Of a stretch of 17,084 bases of DNA, positions 6,056 to 14,722 are shown in pieces. The notes below the pieces were generated by a model. The model made no database searches, was not told where the DNA came from, and worked only from the letters and a program-made list of their open reading frames with translations. Location of the stretch: contig PKZC01000356.1 of assembly GCA_003132905.1 (NCBI GenBank), forward strand, positions 35,733 through 52,816. Reading direction: 5' to 3'. Position 1 is the stretch's first letter. Every line of letters begins with the position of its first letter. The position numbers and the translations under genes were made by a program. Source of the stretch: Bryobacterales bacterium (GTDB lineage: Bacteria; Acidobacteriota; Terriglobia; Bryobacterales; Bryobacteraceae).

Positions 6056-7348
6056 CTATCGTTTGTCGACGACGATCTTCCCGCTCCGCAGCACCACTTT
6101 GGTATTCAGCATCGGATAGATGTTTTCGAGCGGATTGCCCTGAAGCAAGATGATGTCCGCCACCTTGCCTGGCTCGATAGACCCGATCTGATTCTCCATA
6201 TTGAGATAGCGGGCGGTGTTGATGGTGATGATGCGGAAAATGTCCGACATGGAGAACATCACACTGTACGACTTCAGCTCGTGCTCGAGCACCACCTTGT
6301 CGTCGTAGTTCTGATCCGTGCACCAGCCGACTGCCTGGCCGTTACTGGCGGCCCAGATGGTCCGCGCGTTGACGATAGTGAACCCGGCCTCAGTACCCGT
6401 GGCGTTACCGGCAGCGTCCCGATTCGCTCCGTTGATCGCCTCCGGCCACGGCTTGCCGTCGCGAAAGCGGGGCGAGTCGTCCTTCGGAAACTGCACCTGA
6501 GCGGGCGGTCCGGAATAACGGTCGATGATCGGCGCGCCAAACGCGAGCAACCCTAGCACGATGGAGCCCGTGTTAGCGACTTTCTTTGCATCTTCGTGGC
6601 CCGTGAAGTCTTTGTTCGGCATATGGACCAAGCGAGTGATGCCCGCATCGATGGCGCCTGTCATGGCCGGCGTGGAGACAGCGTGGACGTTGATCTGCAC
6701 ACCTGCCTTTTTCCCTTCGTCCACCACGGCTTTGAGAACGGCAGTGTCCTCGGGACTGGGGCCGCCGGGGGCCATGACAATTTCGCCCGTGTGCCGGATG
6801 CCCTTCGCCGCCATTTCGCGGATCGCGGCGCGAGCAGCATCGGGAGTGAGCCCCACCAGGGTCCCTTTATCGAGGATCGTGCGGAAATCCGGGGCTGCGA
6901 CCGGCAGGGATGCGGAAGGAATGATATGGGGACCGTTGAAGACCCCAGAATCGATGTTTTGCGCGAGCTTGAGGTTATCCACGGCCGTGCCGCCGCCAGA
7001 GAGGACGGTCGTGTAGCCGGCTTCGAGAACGGACTCCGCCTGATCTTTATTGAATTTATCGACGTGCTTGTGGGCGTCGATGTAGCCGGGCATCGCGGTC
7101 ATGCCTTTGCCATCGATCACCTTTAGACCGGCGGAGCTGGCCGAACCAGCGGTAGCGGAAACGATCTTGCCGCCGCGGACGATGATGGTGCCGGACTCGA
7201 TGACTGGACCGGTGACTGTGATGATGCGGGTATTGGTGATCGCCACATCCTGTGCTACAAGTTCCGAACAGAAGTATGCCAGACCCAGGCTGGCAATCAA
7301 TGTTAAGCAACGAAATGCTGGTAGTCGTTTCATTATTGTGAGCAGCAT
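6056..7348 (-). CDS. Exported amidohydrolase (imidazolonepropionase-like)
   Basis: A 430-residue member of the amidohydrolase superfamily, in the group related to imidazolonepropionase and prolidase-like secreted hydrolases. A signal peptide lies at about residues 6-33 (MKR, hydrophobic core, ending ELVAQ). The N-terminal beta sandwich (VAITNTRIITV...GTIIVRGGKIV) leads to the metal motif HKH at 93-95 within MPGYIDAHKHVD. Further likely metal or catalytic ligands are E189, H222 (INVHAVS), H242 (RLVHMPN) and D345 (GWCTDQN). The C-terminal part has the usual NTARYLNMENQIGSIEPGK and ADIILLQGNPLENI. All family hallmarks are present, so it should be active, probably on an amide, ester or cyclic substrate in the periplasm; the substrate cannot be told. 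ATG 7348 has a weak GGGA site; ATG 7333 is an alternative that starts the signal peptide more neatly. Confidence 0.88.
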   Translation of the reverse strand: MLLTIMKRLPAFRCLTLIASLGLAYFCSELVAQDVAITNTRIITVTGPVIESGTIIVRGGKIVSATAGSASSAGLKVIDGKGMTAMPGYIDAHKHVDKFNKDQAESVLEAGYTTVLSGGGTAVDNLKLAQNIDSGVFNGPHIIPSASLPVAAPDFRTILDKGTLVGLTPDAARAAIREMAAKGIRHTGEIVMAPGGPSPEDTAVLKAVVDEGKKAGVQINVHAVSTPAMTGAIDAGITRLVHMPNKDFTGHEDAKKVANTGSIVLGLLAFGAPIIDRYSGPPAQVQFPKDDSPRFRDGKPWPEAINGANRDAAGNATGTEAGFTIVNARTIWAASNGQAVGWCTDQNYDDKVVLEHELKSYSVMFSMSDIFRIITINTARYLNMENQIGSIEPGKVADIILLQGNPLENIYPMLNTKVVLRSGKIVVDKR

Positions 7349-7443
7349 ACATTCCCAGCGTTATGAATTGCAAGGGACACTCAAAGAGCGATGGGCGCGC
7401 GGATCGCGAAGCCCATGCGGCAGTCGAAGTCTACTCTGCGCCG

Positions 7444-7713
7444 TTATTCAAGCGAGCGCAATTCCGCCACCATGCTCTCCAACTCTCACACTGCGGAGGC
7501 CTCCCGTTGCGCTCGTTGCTTTGGGTCCTCGCCTCGGCGAGGTTCAAACTCAGTGTGCAAGATCTCGCATCGTCTACGGTAGGCATCCAGCTTCGGGTCT
7601 GCAAGACGCCACTCAAAGAAATCATTGAACTCTTGCGGATACCGCATTGAGCCTGAAAGGAAGCGCCCGATAATATCTGCGACCTGCCCCGGTCTGTCTA
7701 TTTTCTTACTCAC
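7444..7713 (-). pseudogene. Small conserved hypothetical gene interrupted by an in-frame TGA
   Basis: From GTG 7713 the frame reads SKKIDRPGQVADIIGRFLSG, then SMRYPQEFNDFFEWRLADP, KLDAYRRRCEILHTEFEP, a pattern I recall from small uncharacterised acidobacterial proteins. A TGA at 7486-7488 ends it, but the same frame goes on for 14 more codons, ELESMVAELRSLE, to a TAA at 7444-7446; that is the kind of closing helix the relatives have. A single stop mutation near the end is the simplest reading; the product up to the TGA (75 residues) may still be made. An upstream TTG at 7746 could also serve as start. No domain of known function is visible. It lies on the same strand as the amidohydrolase, 95 nt before it. 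Confidence 0.55.
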
Positions 7714-7925
7714 GGTACACGTCTTTCTCTGGTTAAATTCGCACAAGGATGTGTCTTGGCGTAGCCGGTTGCGTTAAGCATATTGCTGCCCTTACTTGGC
7801 AGCCGCCCGCCGGGAGGACGGGTGTTGGTGCTCACAATTTCTCCTGGACCGGGCCGCGGTCGTCACAATCGATAACTCCGGTTCAGAGAAATTTGCAAGA
7901 CCAGGTGCAGCGATAATGACGGCGG

Positions 7926-9224
7926 TCACGCCGCCAGCGGAAGCTCGATGCACACGTTCAATCCTGGATGCACGTTCTGCGCCCACAGACGACCATGATG
8001 GACGCTGATGGCCCTGTAAGCGATCGCAAGACCGAGGCCCACGCCGCCCGTGGAGCTATCGCGCGAATCGTCTACGCGGAAGAACGGTTGGAAAATCTTG
8101 GGCAACAATTCCTCGGGAACTCCCGGGCCAGAATCACGAACGTTAATACGAACGGTTTGATCGGCGGATTCCATCTTGACGTGCACGGTGGTTCCCCGCG
8201 GAGTATGCCGGATCGCGTTCCTAACAACGTTCTCCACTGCGCGGCGCAGCAATTCCCGGTCTCCCTGGAGAGTGAGATCGAACTCACCTATGACGCCGAT
8301 GCTGCACCCTCGCGCCTCGGCGTCCACCCTGCAATCGTCAACCACACTGCGAAGTAACTCGCCCAACTGAAGAGGCTCCAAATGGGTGGCCGACGGATCG
8401 CCTTCGGCACGCGTCACCTCGACCAATGCTCCGACCAAGTCCGTCAGGCGGCCAATCTCCTTTTTCAAGCGCTCGACCGCCGCGTCTCGATCCGGCGCCC
8501 TCCGAGTGAGTTCGGCCGCAAAGCTCAAACGCGCTAGCGGGGATCGCAGTTCGTGTGACACGTCCTGCAGCAAGCGCCGTTCGGCCGTTACCAGAGTTCC
8601 GATGCGCTCCGCCATGCGGTCGAAGCTTCTGCTCAGTTCGCCGATCTCGTCTTTCCGGCGCGATTTCAGACGCACGTCCAGGTCGCCGCGGCCGAAGCGC
8701 TCCACTGCCCGAGACAGATCGCGCAATGGCCTCGCGATGTTCAGCGCCAGCATCCAACAAACCAGTGCAATCGCGACTAGGATCAGAAAGTAGTACGGGA
8801 GCAAGCTCCGGATGCCGAAGGGTGGCGGCAGGAGGCTGATCAAGCGATACCGATTGTCGCGCGATGGGGTAACCATCACCAGGTGGCCATTCGACTGTTG
8901 CGGCCGTTCCGATGCCGGCCGCGCAAGCTTCAACAAAGCAGATCGGTCTTCGCCCGTCAGCAGGTCCTTGCCAGCCTCATCCGTGAGATAGTCATGTTCC
9001 TTTATAAAGCGATGCAAGTTTCCCAAATACGCGCCCAGTCCTGGCGCGCCGCTGGATTCGTATGCCCGCACCGCATCCGCTGTCTGCCAGGCGTGGATGT
9101 CAGTGATGAATCCTCCCCTTGCCGCCGCTCCTGAAACGAAAGTCGAAACCATCACGAACGCGACTAGCGAGAGCAACAGGGTGACGAAACACCACAGCAA
9201 AATCCTTAGATAGACGGATCTCAT
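7926..9224 (-). CDS. Sensor histidine kinase, CpxA/EnvZ-like
   Basis: A 432-residue membrane sensor kinase. Transmembrane helices lie at about residues 7-30 and 141-163, enclosing a roughly 110-residue periplasmic sensor. Then come a HAMP domain (about 163-215: ARPLRDLSRAVERFGRGDLD...DEIGELSRSFDRMAERI), the dimerisation/phosphoacceptor motif DVSHELRSPLARL with His224, and an ATPase domain with the N box (ENVVRNAIRH, 331-340), G1 (DSGPG, 364-368), F box (FQPFFRVD) and G2 (GGVGLGLA, 393-400). All catalytic residues are present. Its ATG overlaps the stop of the upstream response regulator by 4 nt (ATGA), so the two are one operon and partners. The signal sensed is unknown; Cpx-type kinases usually watch the envelope. 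Confidence 0.93.
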   Translation of the reverse strand: MRSVYLRILLWCFVTLLLSLVAFVMVSTFVSGAAARGGFITDIHAWQTADAVRAYESSGAPGLGAYLGNLHRFIKEHDYLTDEAGKDLLTGEDRSALLKLARPASERPQQSNGHLVMVTPSRDNRYRLISLLPPPFGIRSLLPYYFLILVAIALVCWMLALNIARPLRDLSRAVERFGRGDLDVRLKSRRKDEIGELSRSFDRMAERIGTLVTAERRLLQDVSHELRSPLARLSFAAELTRRAPDRDAAVERLKKEIGRLTDLVGALVEVTRAEGDPSATHLEPLQLGELLRSVVDDCRVDAEARGCSIGVIGEFDLTLQGDRELLRRAVENVVRNAIRHTPRGTTVHVKMESADQTVRINVRDSGPGVPEELLPKIFQPFFRVDDSRDSSTGGVGLGLAIAYRAISVHHGRLWAQNVHPGLNVCIELPLAA

Positions 9225-9958
9225 TTGGCGTGTTCCACTTTTGACTGCTCGGGGCGAGCTGCAAAAAGATATCCCACGCCCCGCACGGTCTGGATCAGCG
9301 TTCTATCCGCGCCTTCCAGCTTCTTCCGCAGGTGGCTAATATGCACATCCAGCGAGCGTTCATAAGGCGTGGACTCGCGCTGGTACAGGATCGCCATCAG
9401 CTCATCGCGCGATACAGCGCGGCCTGCCGATCGCATCAAGAACTCAAGAATGTCAAATTCAATCGCGGTGATTTCGACGCTTTCGCCCCGGCGCCAGACC
9501 TCGCGGGTCTGCGGATTGAGTTCAACCCCTCCCGTCGAGATTGTTCGTGGCTCCAGCATTTCCGCCTTTCCAACCCGCCGCAACACTGCCCGGACGCGGG
9601 CCAACAGCTCTTCAGGGCCGAAGGGTTTCGGAAGATAGTCGTCGGCTCCCGCGTTCAAGCCGGTGATGCGGTCCTCTTGCGCCGTGCGGGCGGTCAGCAT
9701 AATGACGGGAATTGCGCTGCGCTTTCGAATCATCCGCAGCAGCTCGAAACCGCTGAGGATCGGCAGCATGACGTCGAGAATCACAAGGTCGAAATCGCCT
9801 TCGAGAGCGCGAGCCAGACCCTGCCGGCCATCATGCACTGCCTCCAGGCGGAACCCCTGGGGCAAAAGAAAGTCGTTCATCAAAGAACAAAGCTCAGTGT
9901 CGTCCTCAACCAGAAGGATCGATCGAAGAGAACCGGAAGTCTCGGGTCGTGTTTCCAT
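9221..9958 (-). CDS. OmpR/CpxR-family response regulator
   Basis: A 245-residue transcription factor with a receiver domain (about residues 13-125) and an OmpR-type winged-helix DNA-binding domain (about 140-238). In the receiver the acidic pair is at 19-20 (VEDD), the phosphoacceptor is D62 (LVILDVMLP), the switch Thr is T89 (MLTA) and the Lys is K111 (PKPF). The output domain has EITAIEFDILEFLMRSAGRA, the recognition helix SLDVHISHLRKKLE and the wing TLIQTVRGVGYLF. ATG 9958 is taken as the start because the family begins close to it; an in-frame TTG at 10006 would add 16 residues. It is co-transcribed with the kinase and points away from the DUF5666 - receptor operon, whose promoter it may control along with its own. 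Confidence 0.93.
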   Translation of the reverse strand: METRPETSGSLRSILLVEDDTELCSLMNDFLLPQGFRLEAVHDGRQGLARALEGDFDLVILDVMLPILSGFELLRMIRKRSAIPVIMLTARTAQEDRITGLNAGADDYLPKPFGPEELLARVRAVLRRVGKAEMLEPRTISTGGVELNPQTREVWRRGESVEITAIEFDILEFLMRSAGRAVSRDELMAILYQRESTPYERSLDVHISHLRKKLEGADRTLIQTVRGVGYLFAARPEQSKVEHAK

Positions 9959-9999
9959 CCCGTTGTCGTGATGCCACTTTACCTCAAATTCCGCCGCAT

Positions 10000-10011
10000 C
10001 GGACAAGTCCG
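10000..10011. promoter_or_regulatory. Candidate operator, inverted repeat in the divergent gap
   Basis: CGGAC and GTCCG are separated by AA, a perfect 5-bp inverted repeat, followed by GAGCTC. It sits in the shared control region between the regulator gene and the DUF5666 gene, 9 bp upstream of the putative -35 of the latter. Also, TTTAC occurs at 9978 and 10021. Binding by the neighbouring regulator is a guess. Confidence 0.3.
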
Positions 10012-10020
10012 GAGCTCACT

Positions 10021-10048
10021 TTTACAAAACTTAAGGCGCATCTAATAC
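10021..10048 (+). promoter_or_regulatory. Possible sigma70-type promoter for the DUF5666 - receptor operon
   Basis: TTTACA at 10021-10026 and TAATAC at 10043-10048 are spaced by 16 nt, ahead of ATG 10072. Both hexamers match the consensus at four or five of six positions. The leader would be short, about 15-20 nt. Confidence 0.4.
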
Positions 10049-10071
10049 CGGAGCGTTGTTCACTAGAGAAA

Positions 10072-11256
10072 ATGAGGAAAGCCGCAGCATCAGCCCTAAT
10101 TCTGGTTGCCTTTGCGCTGCCGCCGGTGGCGGCGCAACCGCCGGCAAGCAAGTCCTTTATCGGCACGGTGACGGCTTTCAAGCCCGAGATAGTGGTAGAA
10201 ATCAAGCCGGATAACGCCGCGGTAGTGGGCGTGAAGCTCACGGCCGACACCGTTGCCGAGAGAGTGGCTCCTGGAGAGAAGACTCTGAAGAATGCAGTGA
10301 CGGTCAACGTCGCTGAACTATCGGTTGGCGACCGCGTTCTGGTGACACTAGCGCCAGACAGTACAAATGTCCGGCGCATCGTCATCATGTCCGCCACAGA
10401 TATCGGCAAACGCGATGAGGCTGATCGGCAGGATTGGAACACGCGCGGGATTTCCGGCATCGTTGCCGCCAAGAGCGGCAGCACAATTACCTTGCGGATT
10501 CGTACTTTCCAGGGCGAAACGCGGCCCACGGTTACGGTGTCCGATCAAACGAAGTTTCGCAGATATGCTCCGGATTCGGTCAAGTTCGCCGATGCCAAAC
10601 CAAGCACGTTAGATGAAATCAGCGTCGGTGATCAGCTCCGCGCGCGCGGCGCGAAGACTCCAGACAGTCTGGCGATAGCGGCCGACGAAGTGGTTTTCGG
10701 AACATTTCTAACCACGGCTGGCTCGGTGGTCTCCGTGGACGTCGCGGCGAAGGAAATCACTATTAAAGAAACAGGAACCGGCAAACCGTTAGTAATCAGG
10801 CTGACGCCCGACTCGCGCATTAAGCAATTGCCGAGCTTCGCCGGAATGGGAGGCGCACCGGAGGCCGGTGGTGGTCCACCCCCGGGACGCCCTCCCTCTG
10901 GAGGTTTCGGCGGCATGGTGCCAGGCGTCGGACCACCTGGTGGAGGACCTACGCTCGCGCAGATGGTGGAGATGATGCCGGCGGGAACACTGGAGGACGT
11001 GAAGCCCGGCCAGACCGTTATCGTTTCCAGCACCAAGGGCGCGACCAGTGATCGCGTCACCGGTATCATGCTCCTCGCCAACGCGGACATGTTAGTTCGG
11101 ATGGCTACCGCGCAATCCGGCGCGGGAGCGGCCACGGGTAACCGGCCAGATGGCGCCGGAGGGCTTCCCCAAGGAATGCCGACGGGTGGCATGCCCTCTG
11201 GAATGGATCTGGGCGGCATGCTCGGGGGCATCGGTCTGTCCGGCATGGGCCCGTAA
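10072..11256 (+). CDS. DUF5666-repeat exported protein with Gly/Pro-rich segments
   Basis: A 394-residue protein with a signal peptide at about residues 1-22 (MRK, hydrophobic core, VAAQ). The body repeats a beta-strand module of the DUF5666 kind: SFIGTVTAFKPEIVVEIKP near residue 27, ISGIVAAKSGSTITLRIRTF near 126 and TAGSVVSVDVAAKEITIKE near 216, each followed by a VGDR/VGDQ or PGQT turn that introduces a further strand. After the third module comes a low-complexity stretch rich in Gly, Pro and Met (about residues 259-300), then a last strand region, then a Gly/Met/Pro-rich tail. DUF5666 has no known activity; an OB-like fold that binds partners in the periplasm is plausible but unproved. ATG 10072 is chosen because the signal peptide starts there, though earlier in-frame codons exist. 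The receptor gene follows after 52 nt. Confidence 0.85.
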   Translation: MRKAAASALILVAFALPPVAAQPPASKSFIGTVTAFKPEIVVEIKPDNAAVVGVKLTADTVAERVAPGEKTLKNAVTVNVAELSVGDRVLVTLAPDSTNVRRIVIMSATDIGKRDEADRQDWNTRGISGIVAAKSGSTITLRIRTFQGETRPTVTVSDQTKFRRYAPDSVKFADAKPSTLDEISVGDQLRARGAKTPDSLAIAADEVVFGTFLTTAGSVVSVDVAAKEITIKETGTGKPLVIRLTPDSRIKQLPSFAGMGGAPEAGGGPPPGRPPSGGFGGMVPGVGPPGGGPTLAQMVEMMPAGTLEDVKPGQTVIVSSTKGATSDRVTGIMLLANADMLVRMATAQSGAGAATGNRPDGAGGLPQGMPTGGMPSGMDLGGMLGGIGLSGMGP

Positions 11257-11295
11257 CCCGAATCGTCCAAGCCCAGAGAACCAGCAATTTGTCAA

Positions 11296-11300
11296 AGAGG
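11296..11300 (+). promoter_or_regulatory. Ribosome binding site that fixes the receptor start
   Basis: AGAGG lies 8 nt before ATG 11309. The same open frame reaches back to 11150 inside the preceding gene, but only 11309 has this site and a following signal peptide. Confidence 0.65.
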
Positions 11301-11308
11301 ATTCAATC

Positions 11309-14300
11309 ATGAAGAGTCTACGAGAGCTGTTTGTACTTATATGGTGCTTTGTCAGTCTTTCGGCTCCGTTCGCGCTTAGGGGGCAATCAGCCACCGCCAG
11401 TTTGCGAGGAACCATCACCGACCCGTCAGGCGCATTAGTTCCTCAAGCGTTGGTCCAATTACGCGGGCGCGGCGGCGAACATCGCTCCATGACGGACGAC
11501 TCTGGAAGATACACTTTTCCCACATTACCGGCTGGAAAGTTCAATGTCCGGGTTATTGCGAAAGGCTTCACCGTCGGGGAGCGACGAGATCTTGAAATCA
11601 CCGGCCCGACCGCATTCGATTTACAGCTTACAATCGAGGCCACGTCTCAAGTGCTAAACGTGGAGGACGAAGCGAACCGAGTTTCCGTTAGCACAGACCC
11701 TAGCTCGAATGGCGGTGCACTGGTTCTGAGGCAGAACGAGCTTCAGGCGCTTTCTGACGATCCCGACGAGCTCGCTCAGCAGTTGCAGGCGATGGCGGGG
11801 CCGGGAGCGGGGCCCGAAGGCGGGCAGATCTATATTGACGGTTTCACGGGCAGCAACTTGCCTCCGAAATCCTCGATTCGAGAGGTCAGAATCAATTCGA
11901 ATCCGTTCTCGCCTGAATACGACAGGCCTGGCTTTGGACGGATCGAGATATTCACAAAACCAGGCACGAATGACTTTCACGGACAGGCTTTCTTTCAGTT
12001 TAACGATCAGTATTTCAACACGCGCAGTCCATTGTATACGCAGTCGTCGTCGCTGCCGCCTTACAAGAACCTGTTCTTAGGCGGCAACGTGAGCGGTCCT
12101 ATCAAGAAGAACAAGGCATCCTTCACGCTCGATTTCGAACGGCGCAACATTACCGAAAACGCCTTCATTCTGGCGACCGATTTGAACGCTAGTTTGCTGC
12201 CGCAAACCGTGAACCAGGCATTGCTAACGCCCCAAACTCGTACAACGATTGTTCCGCGAGTGGACTACGCAATTAACCAAAACAATACCCTTGTAGTGCG
12301 CTATCAAGACGTTCGGATTGGCCTCGATAACCAACTCGGCGCAAGTGCCCAAACGGCGGGGCCTGTTGCGAGCACGACGAGCAGCACGTTTAATTTGCCC
12401 TCCACGGCGTTCAACCAGCGAACCACCGAAAAGGACGTGCAGGCCACTTTCACCACAATCATTAGTCCAACTCTTATCAACGAGGCGCGCTTCCAATACA
12501 TGCGGACCAGTAGCGGATACTTAGGAGCCGGTGACGCGCCCAGCATCTCGGTGGAAGATGCGTTTACCGGAGGCAGCGCAACAGTCGGGAGTTCCAACAA
12601 TCACACCAATAAGTGGGAATTGGACAACATGACGACGCTGACGCATGGCGCGCACGTCATCAAGTGGGGCGGCCGGTTGCGGCAATCCTTCAATAACGAT
12701 TATTCAGATACCAATTTTAACGGAACGTTTACTTTCCTTGGAAGGCAGGGCGAGGCGCTGGACTCTAACGGGCAACCGATTCCGGGGACTTCGGTCGCGC
12801 TCACCGCGTTGCAAGTCTACCAGCTGATGCTCCAACTCCAACAAGAGGGCTACACTGCCGCCCAAATTCGTGCCGCTGGAGGTGGCGCGTCTTTTTTCTC
12901 ATTGAATGCTGGAAATCCTTTGACGCGCGTGGCACAGTTCGATGTGGGGCTGTACGCCAATGACGACTGGCGAGTAAGGCCGAATTTCACCTTGAGCTAC
13001 GGCTTCCGTTATGAAACGCAAACCAACATTCATGATTACGGCGATTTGTCGCCGCGTCTCGGGGTTGCCTGGGGTATTGATGGCGGCGCCAACAAAGCCG
13101 CGAAAACCGTATTGCGAGCCGGCTTTGGAGTTTTCTACGATCGCGTCGCCGACACCGAAACGCTGGATGCGAACCGCTACAACGGTGTGACGCAACTGTC
13201 CTATCTGATTTCCAATCCAGACTTTTTTCCAGCCGTGCCATCGCTCAGTTCTCTCGCAGGCAATGCCCAGCCACAGACAATTCAATTACTCGCCCCTGAT
13301 CTAAAGGCGCCGCGCACGTATCAAGCAAATGTCGGGGTGGATCGGCAAATCAACCGTTCCTTCCGTCTGAGCGCCAATTACATCAACAGTCGCGGGGTTC
13401 ATTTGCTGCAGCAAACCGACGCCAACGCACCATATCCAGGAACTGAGATTTATCCTTACGGCGATAATACCGTGCGACTTCTGACGGAGTCCGTCGGGTT
13501 TAGCCGAACCAGCCAGCTCTTTATCAACCCGACGGTGAATTACAAGAAGCTTTTCCTGTTTGGCTTCTATGCACTTTCCTACGGCGAGGACGATAACGAA
13601 GGGCTGCCGGCCAACCCCTACAATCTCCGAGCCGAATGGGGGCCTTCATCCTACGGTGATGTTCGTCATCGCGCCGTACTGGGTACGGGCATTCCGCTTC
13701 CCTGGAAGATCAGCGCGAGTCCCTTTTTCACTGCCAGCAGTGGAACGCCCTACAATATTACGACCGGTTTACCCGATTTGGATGGCGATGGCGGCGCAGT
13801 GCAGCGTCCCGCCCTCGTGAATATGTCCGCGTCGGCTTGCACGGGTACCTATCTAAAGTACGAGCCCGGCCACGGTTGCTTTAACTTAAACCCCGCTCCC
13901 GGAACAACGACGATCCAGCGCAATTCCGGACGCGGTCCAGCGGCTGTGACGCTGAACTTTCGTATTTCGCGCACCTGGGGATTCGGCAGCCTCGGCGAAT
14001 CCGGGCCAGCTGACAAGAATGCACCGCCTCCAGGGATGGGCGGTGTACGTGGAGGCCCGGGGCCGGGCGGCCCTCCGGGTGGTGGGCCGGGAGGAGGAGG
14101 TCCGCCCGGTGGCCCTCCTCCCGCTGGAATCTTCGGTTCGTCGACGCCCAAACGATACAACCTGACGCTGACGGCTATGGCGACGAACGTACTGAACCAT
14201 CCGAATTTCGCCAGTCCCAATGGCGACTTGTCCTCACCATTTTTCGGGCAATCACTCAGCCTCCAGGGCGGCTTCGGGCCTGAAGGTAGCACGACGACCT

Positions 14301-14341
14301 ACGACCGCAAGATTAGTCTTCAACTGCGTTTAACGTTTTAG
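11309..14341 (+). CDS. Oar-like TonB-dependent outer-membrane receptor with carboxypeptidase-regulatory domain
   Basis: A 1010-residue outer-membrane protein. A signal peptide covers about residues 1-26. A carboxypeptidase-regulatory-like domain follows (about 29-115: LRGTITDPSGALVPQALVQL, SGRYTFPTLPAGKFNVRV), then a plug (about 130-235: ELQALSDDPDELAQQL, GQIYIDGF, IREVRINSNPFSPEYDRPG, RIEIFTKPGTNDFHG), and a long beta barrel ending in RLTF, the aromatic C-terminus read by the Bam machinery. Near the end, about residues 905-940, a Gly/Pro-rich loop interrupts the barrel before the last strands. These receptors, abundant in Acidobacteria, take up large ligands, often glycans or peptides, using TonB; the ligand here cannot be told and no SusD partner or TonB gene is present. 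It probably shares a transcript with the DUF5666 gene. It may answer to one of the flanking two-component systems. Confidence 0.93.
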   Translation: MKSLRELFVLIWCFVSLSAPFALRGQSATASLRGTITDPSGALVPQALVQLRGRGGEHRSMTDDSGRYTFPTLPAGKFNVRVIAKGFTVGERRDLEITGPTAFDLQLTIEATSQVLNVEDEANRVSVSTDPSSNGGALVLRQNELQALSDDPDELAQQLQAMAGPGAGPEGGQIYIDGFTGSNLPPKSSIREVRINSNPFSPEYDRPGFGRIEIFTKPGTNDFHGQAFFQFNDQYFNTRSPLYTQSSSLPPYKNLFLGGNVSGPIKKNKASFTLDFERRNITENAFILATDLNASLLPQTVNQALLTPQTRTTIVPRVDYAINQNNTLVVRYQDVRIGLDNQLGASAQTAGPVASTTSSTFNLPSTAFNQRTTEKDVQATFTTIISPTLINEARFQYMRTSSGYLGAGDAPSISVEDAFTGGSATVGSSNNHTNKWELDNMTTLTHGAHVIKWGGRLRQSFNNDYSDTNFNGTFTFLGRQGEALDSNGQPIPGTSVALTALQVYQLMLQLQQEGYTAAQIRAAGGGASFFSLNAGNPLTRVAQFDVGLYANDDWRVRPNFTLSYGFRYETQTNIHDYGDLSPRLGVAWGIDGGANKAAKTVLRAGFGVFYDRVADTETLDANRYNGVTQLSYLISNPDFFPAVPSLSSLAGNAQPQTIQLLAPDLKAPRTYQANVGVDRQINRSFRLSANYINSRGVHLLQQTDANAPYPGTEIYPYGDNTVRLLTESVGFSRTSQLFINPTVNYKKLFLFGFYALSYGEDDNEGLPANPYNLRAEWGPSSYGDVRHRAVLGTGIPLPWKISASPFFTASSGTPYNITTGLPDLDGDGGAVQRPALVNMSASACTGTYLKYEPGHGCFNLNPAPGTTTIQRNSGRGPAAVTLNFRISRTWGFGSLGESGPADKNAPPPGMGGVRGGPGPGGPPGGGPGGGGPPGGPPPAGIFGSSTPKRYNLTLTAMATNVLNHPNFASPNGDLSSPFFGQSLSLQGGFGPEGSTTTYDRKISLQLRLTF

Positions 14342-14369
14342 ATTACCGAAAGTCATCAGATACACCTTC

Positions 14370-14675
14370 ATGAAACGATCTATTCACCTAACCGATCAAT
14401 CCGCAACACCAGAGGCAATCCAACGAGGCCGTAGTCTCTTTTTGGTCCCCCGAGAGAATAGAGGGAAGCGGCCCTCGGCTTTCATCCAATGGAATGCCAG
14501 TAAGGTTTGGATGGACGTCTATTGCGAATGCGGGCAGACCACGCACATTAACGCGGACTTCTGTTATCGCATCAAGTGCGCTAACTGCCGCCGGGTATAC
14601 TCATGCGATCCCCACATTTGCTTGCGCCCTCTCAAGACCGAGCCTCGCGATACTTTGACCACGTGCCGCGATTGA
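14370..14675 (+). CDS. Small zinc-ribbon-like protein
   Basis: A 101-residue cytoplasmic protein without signal peptide. The middle (residues about 43-82) has FIQWNASKVWMDVYCECGQ, then FCYRIKCANCRRVYSC, so a CxC and a CxxC pair separated by about 20 residues, the layout of a zinc ribbon, plus two more cysteines. I recall similar small proteins in phage and other mobile contexts that open with a WMDFHC-type strand, but know no function for them. It starts 28 nt after the receptor stop and on the same strand, so it may be read through from that operon. No strong ribosome binding site precedes ATG 14370. It faces the broken minus-strand gene, 47 nt away. Confidence 0.6.
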   Translation: MKRSIHLTDQSATPEAIQRGRSLFLVPRENRGKRPSAFIQWNASKVWMDVYCECGQTTHINADFCYRIKCANCRRVYSCDPHICLRPLKTEPRDTLTTCRD

Positions 14676-14722
14676 TCGAGTTTAGTTATGGGGAATTAAT
14701 GCGCGAGATTAAAGTCCGTCGC

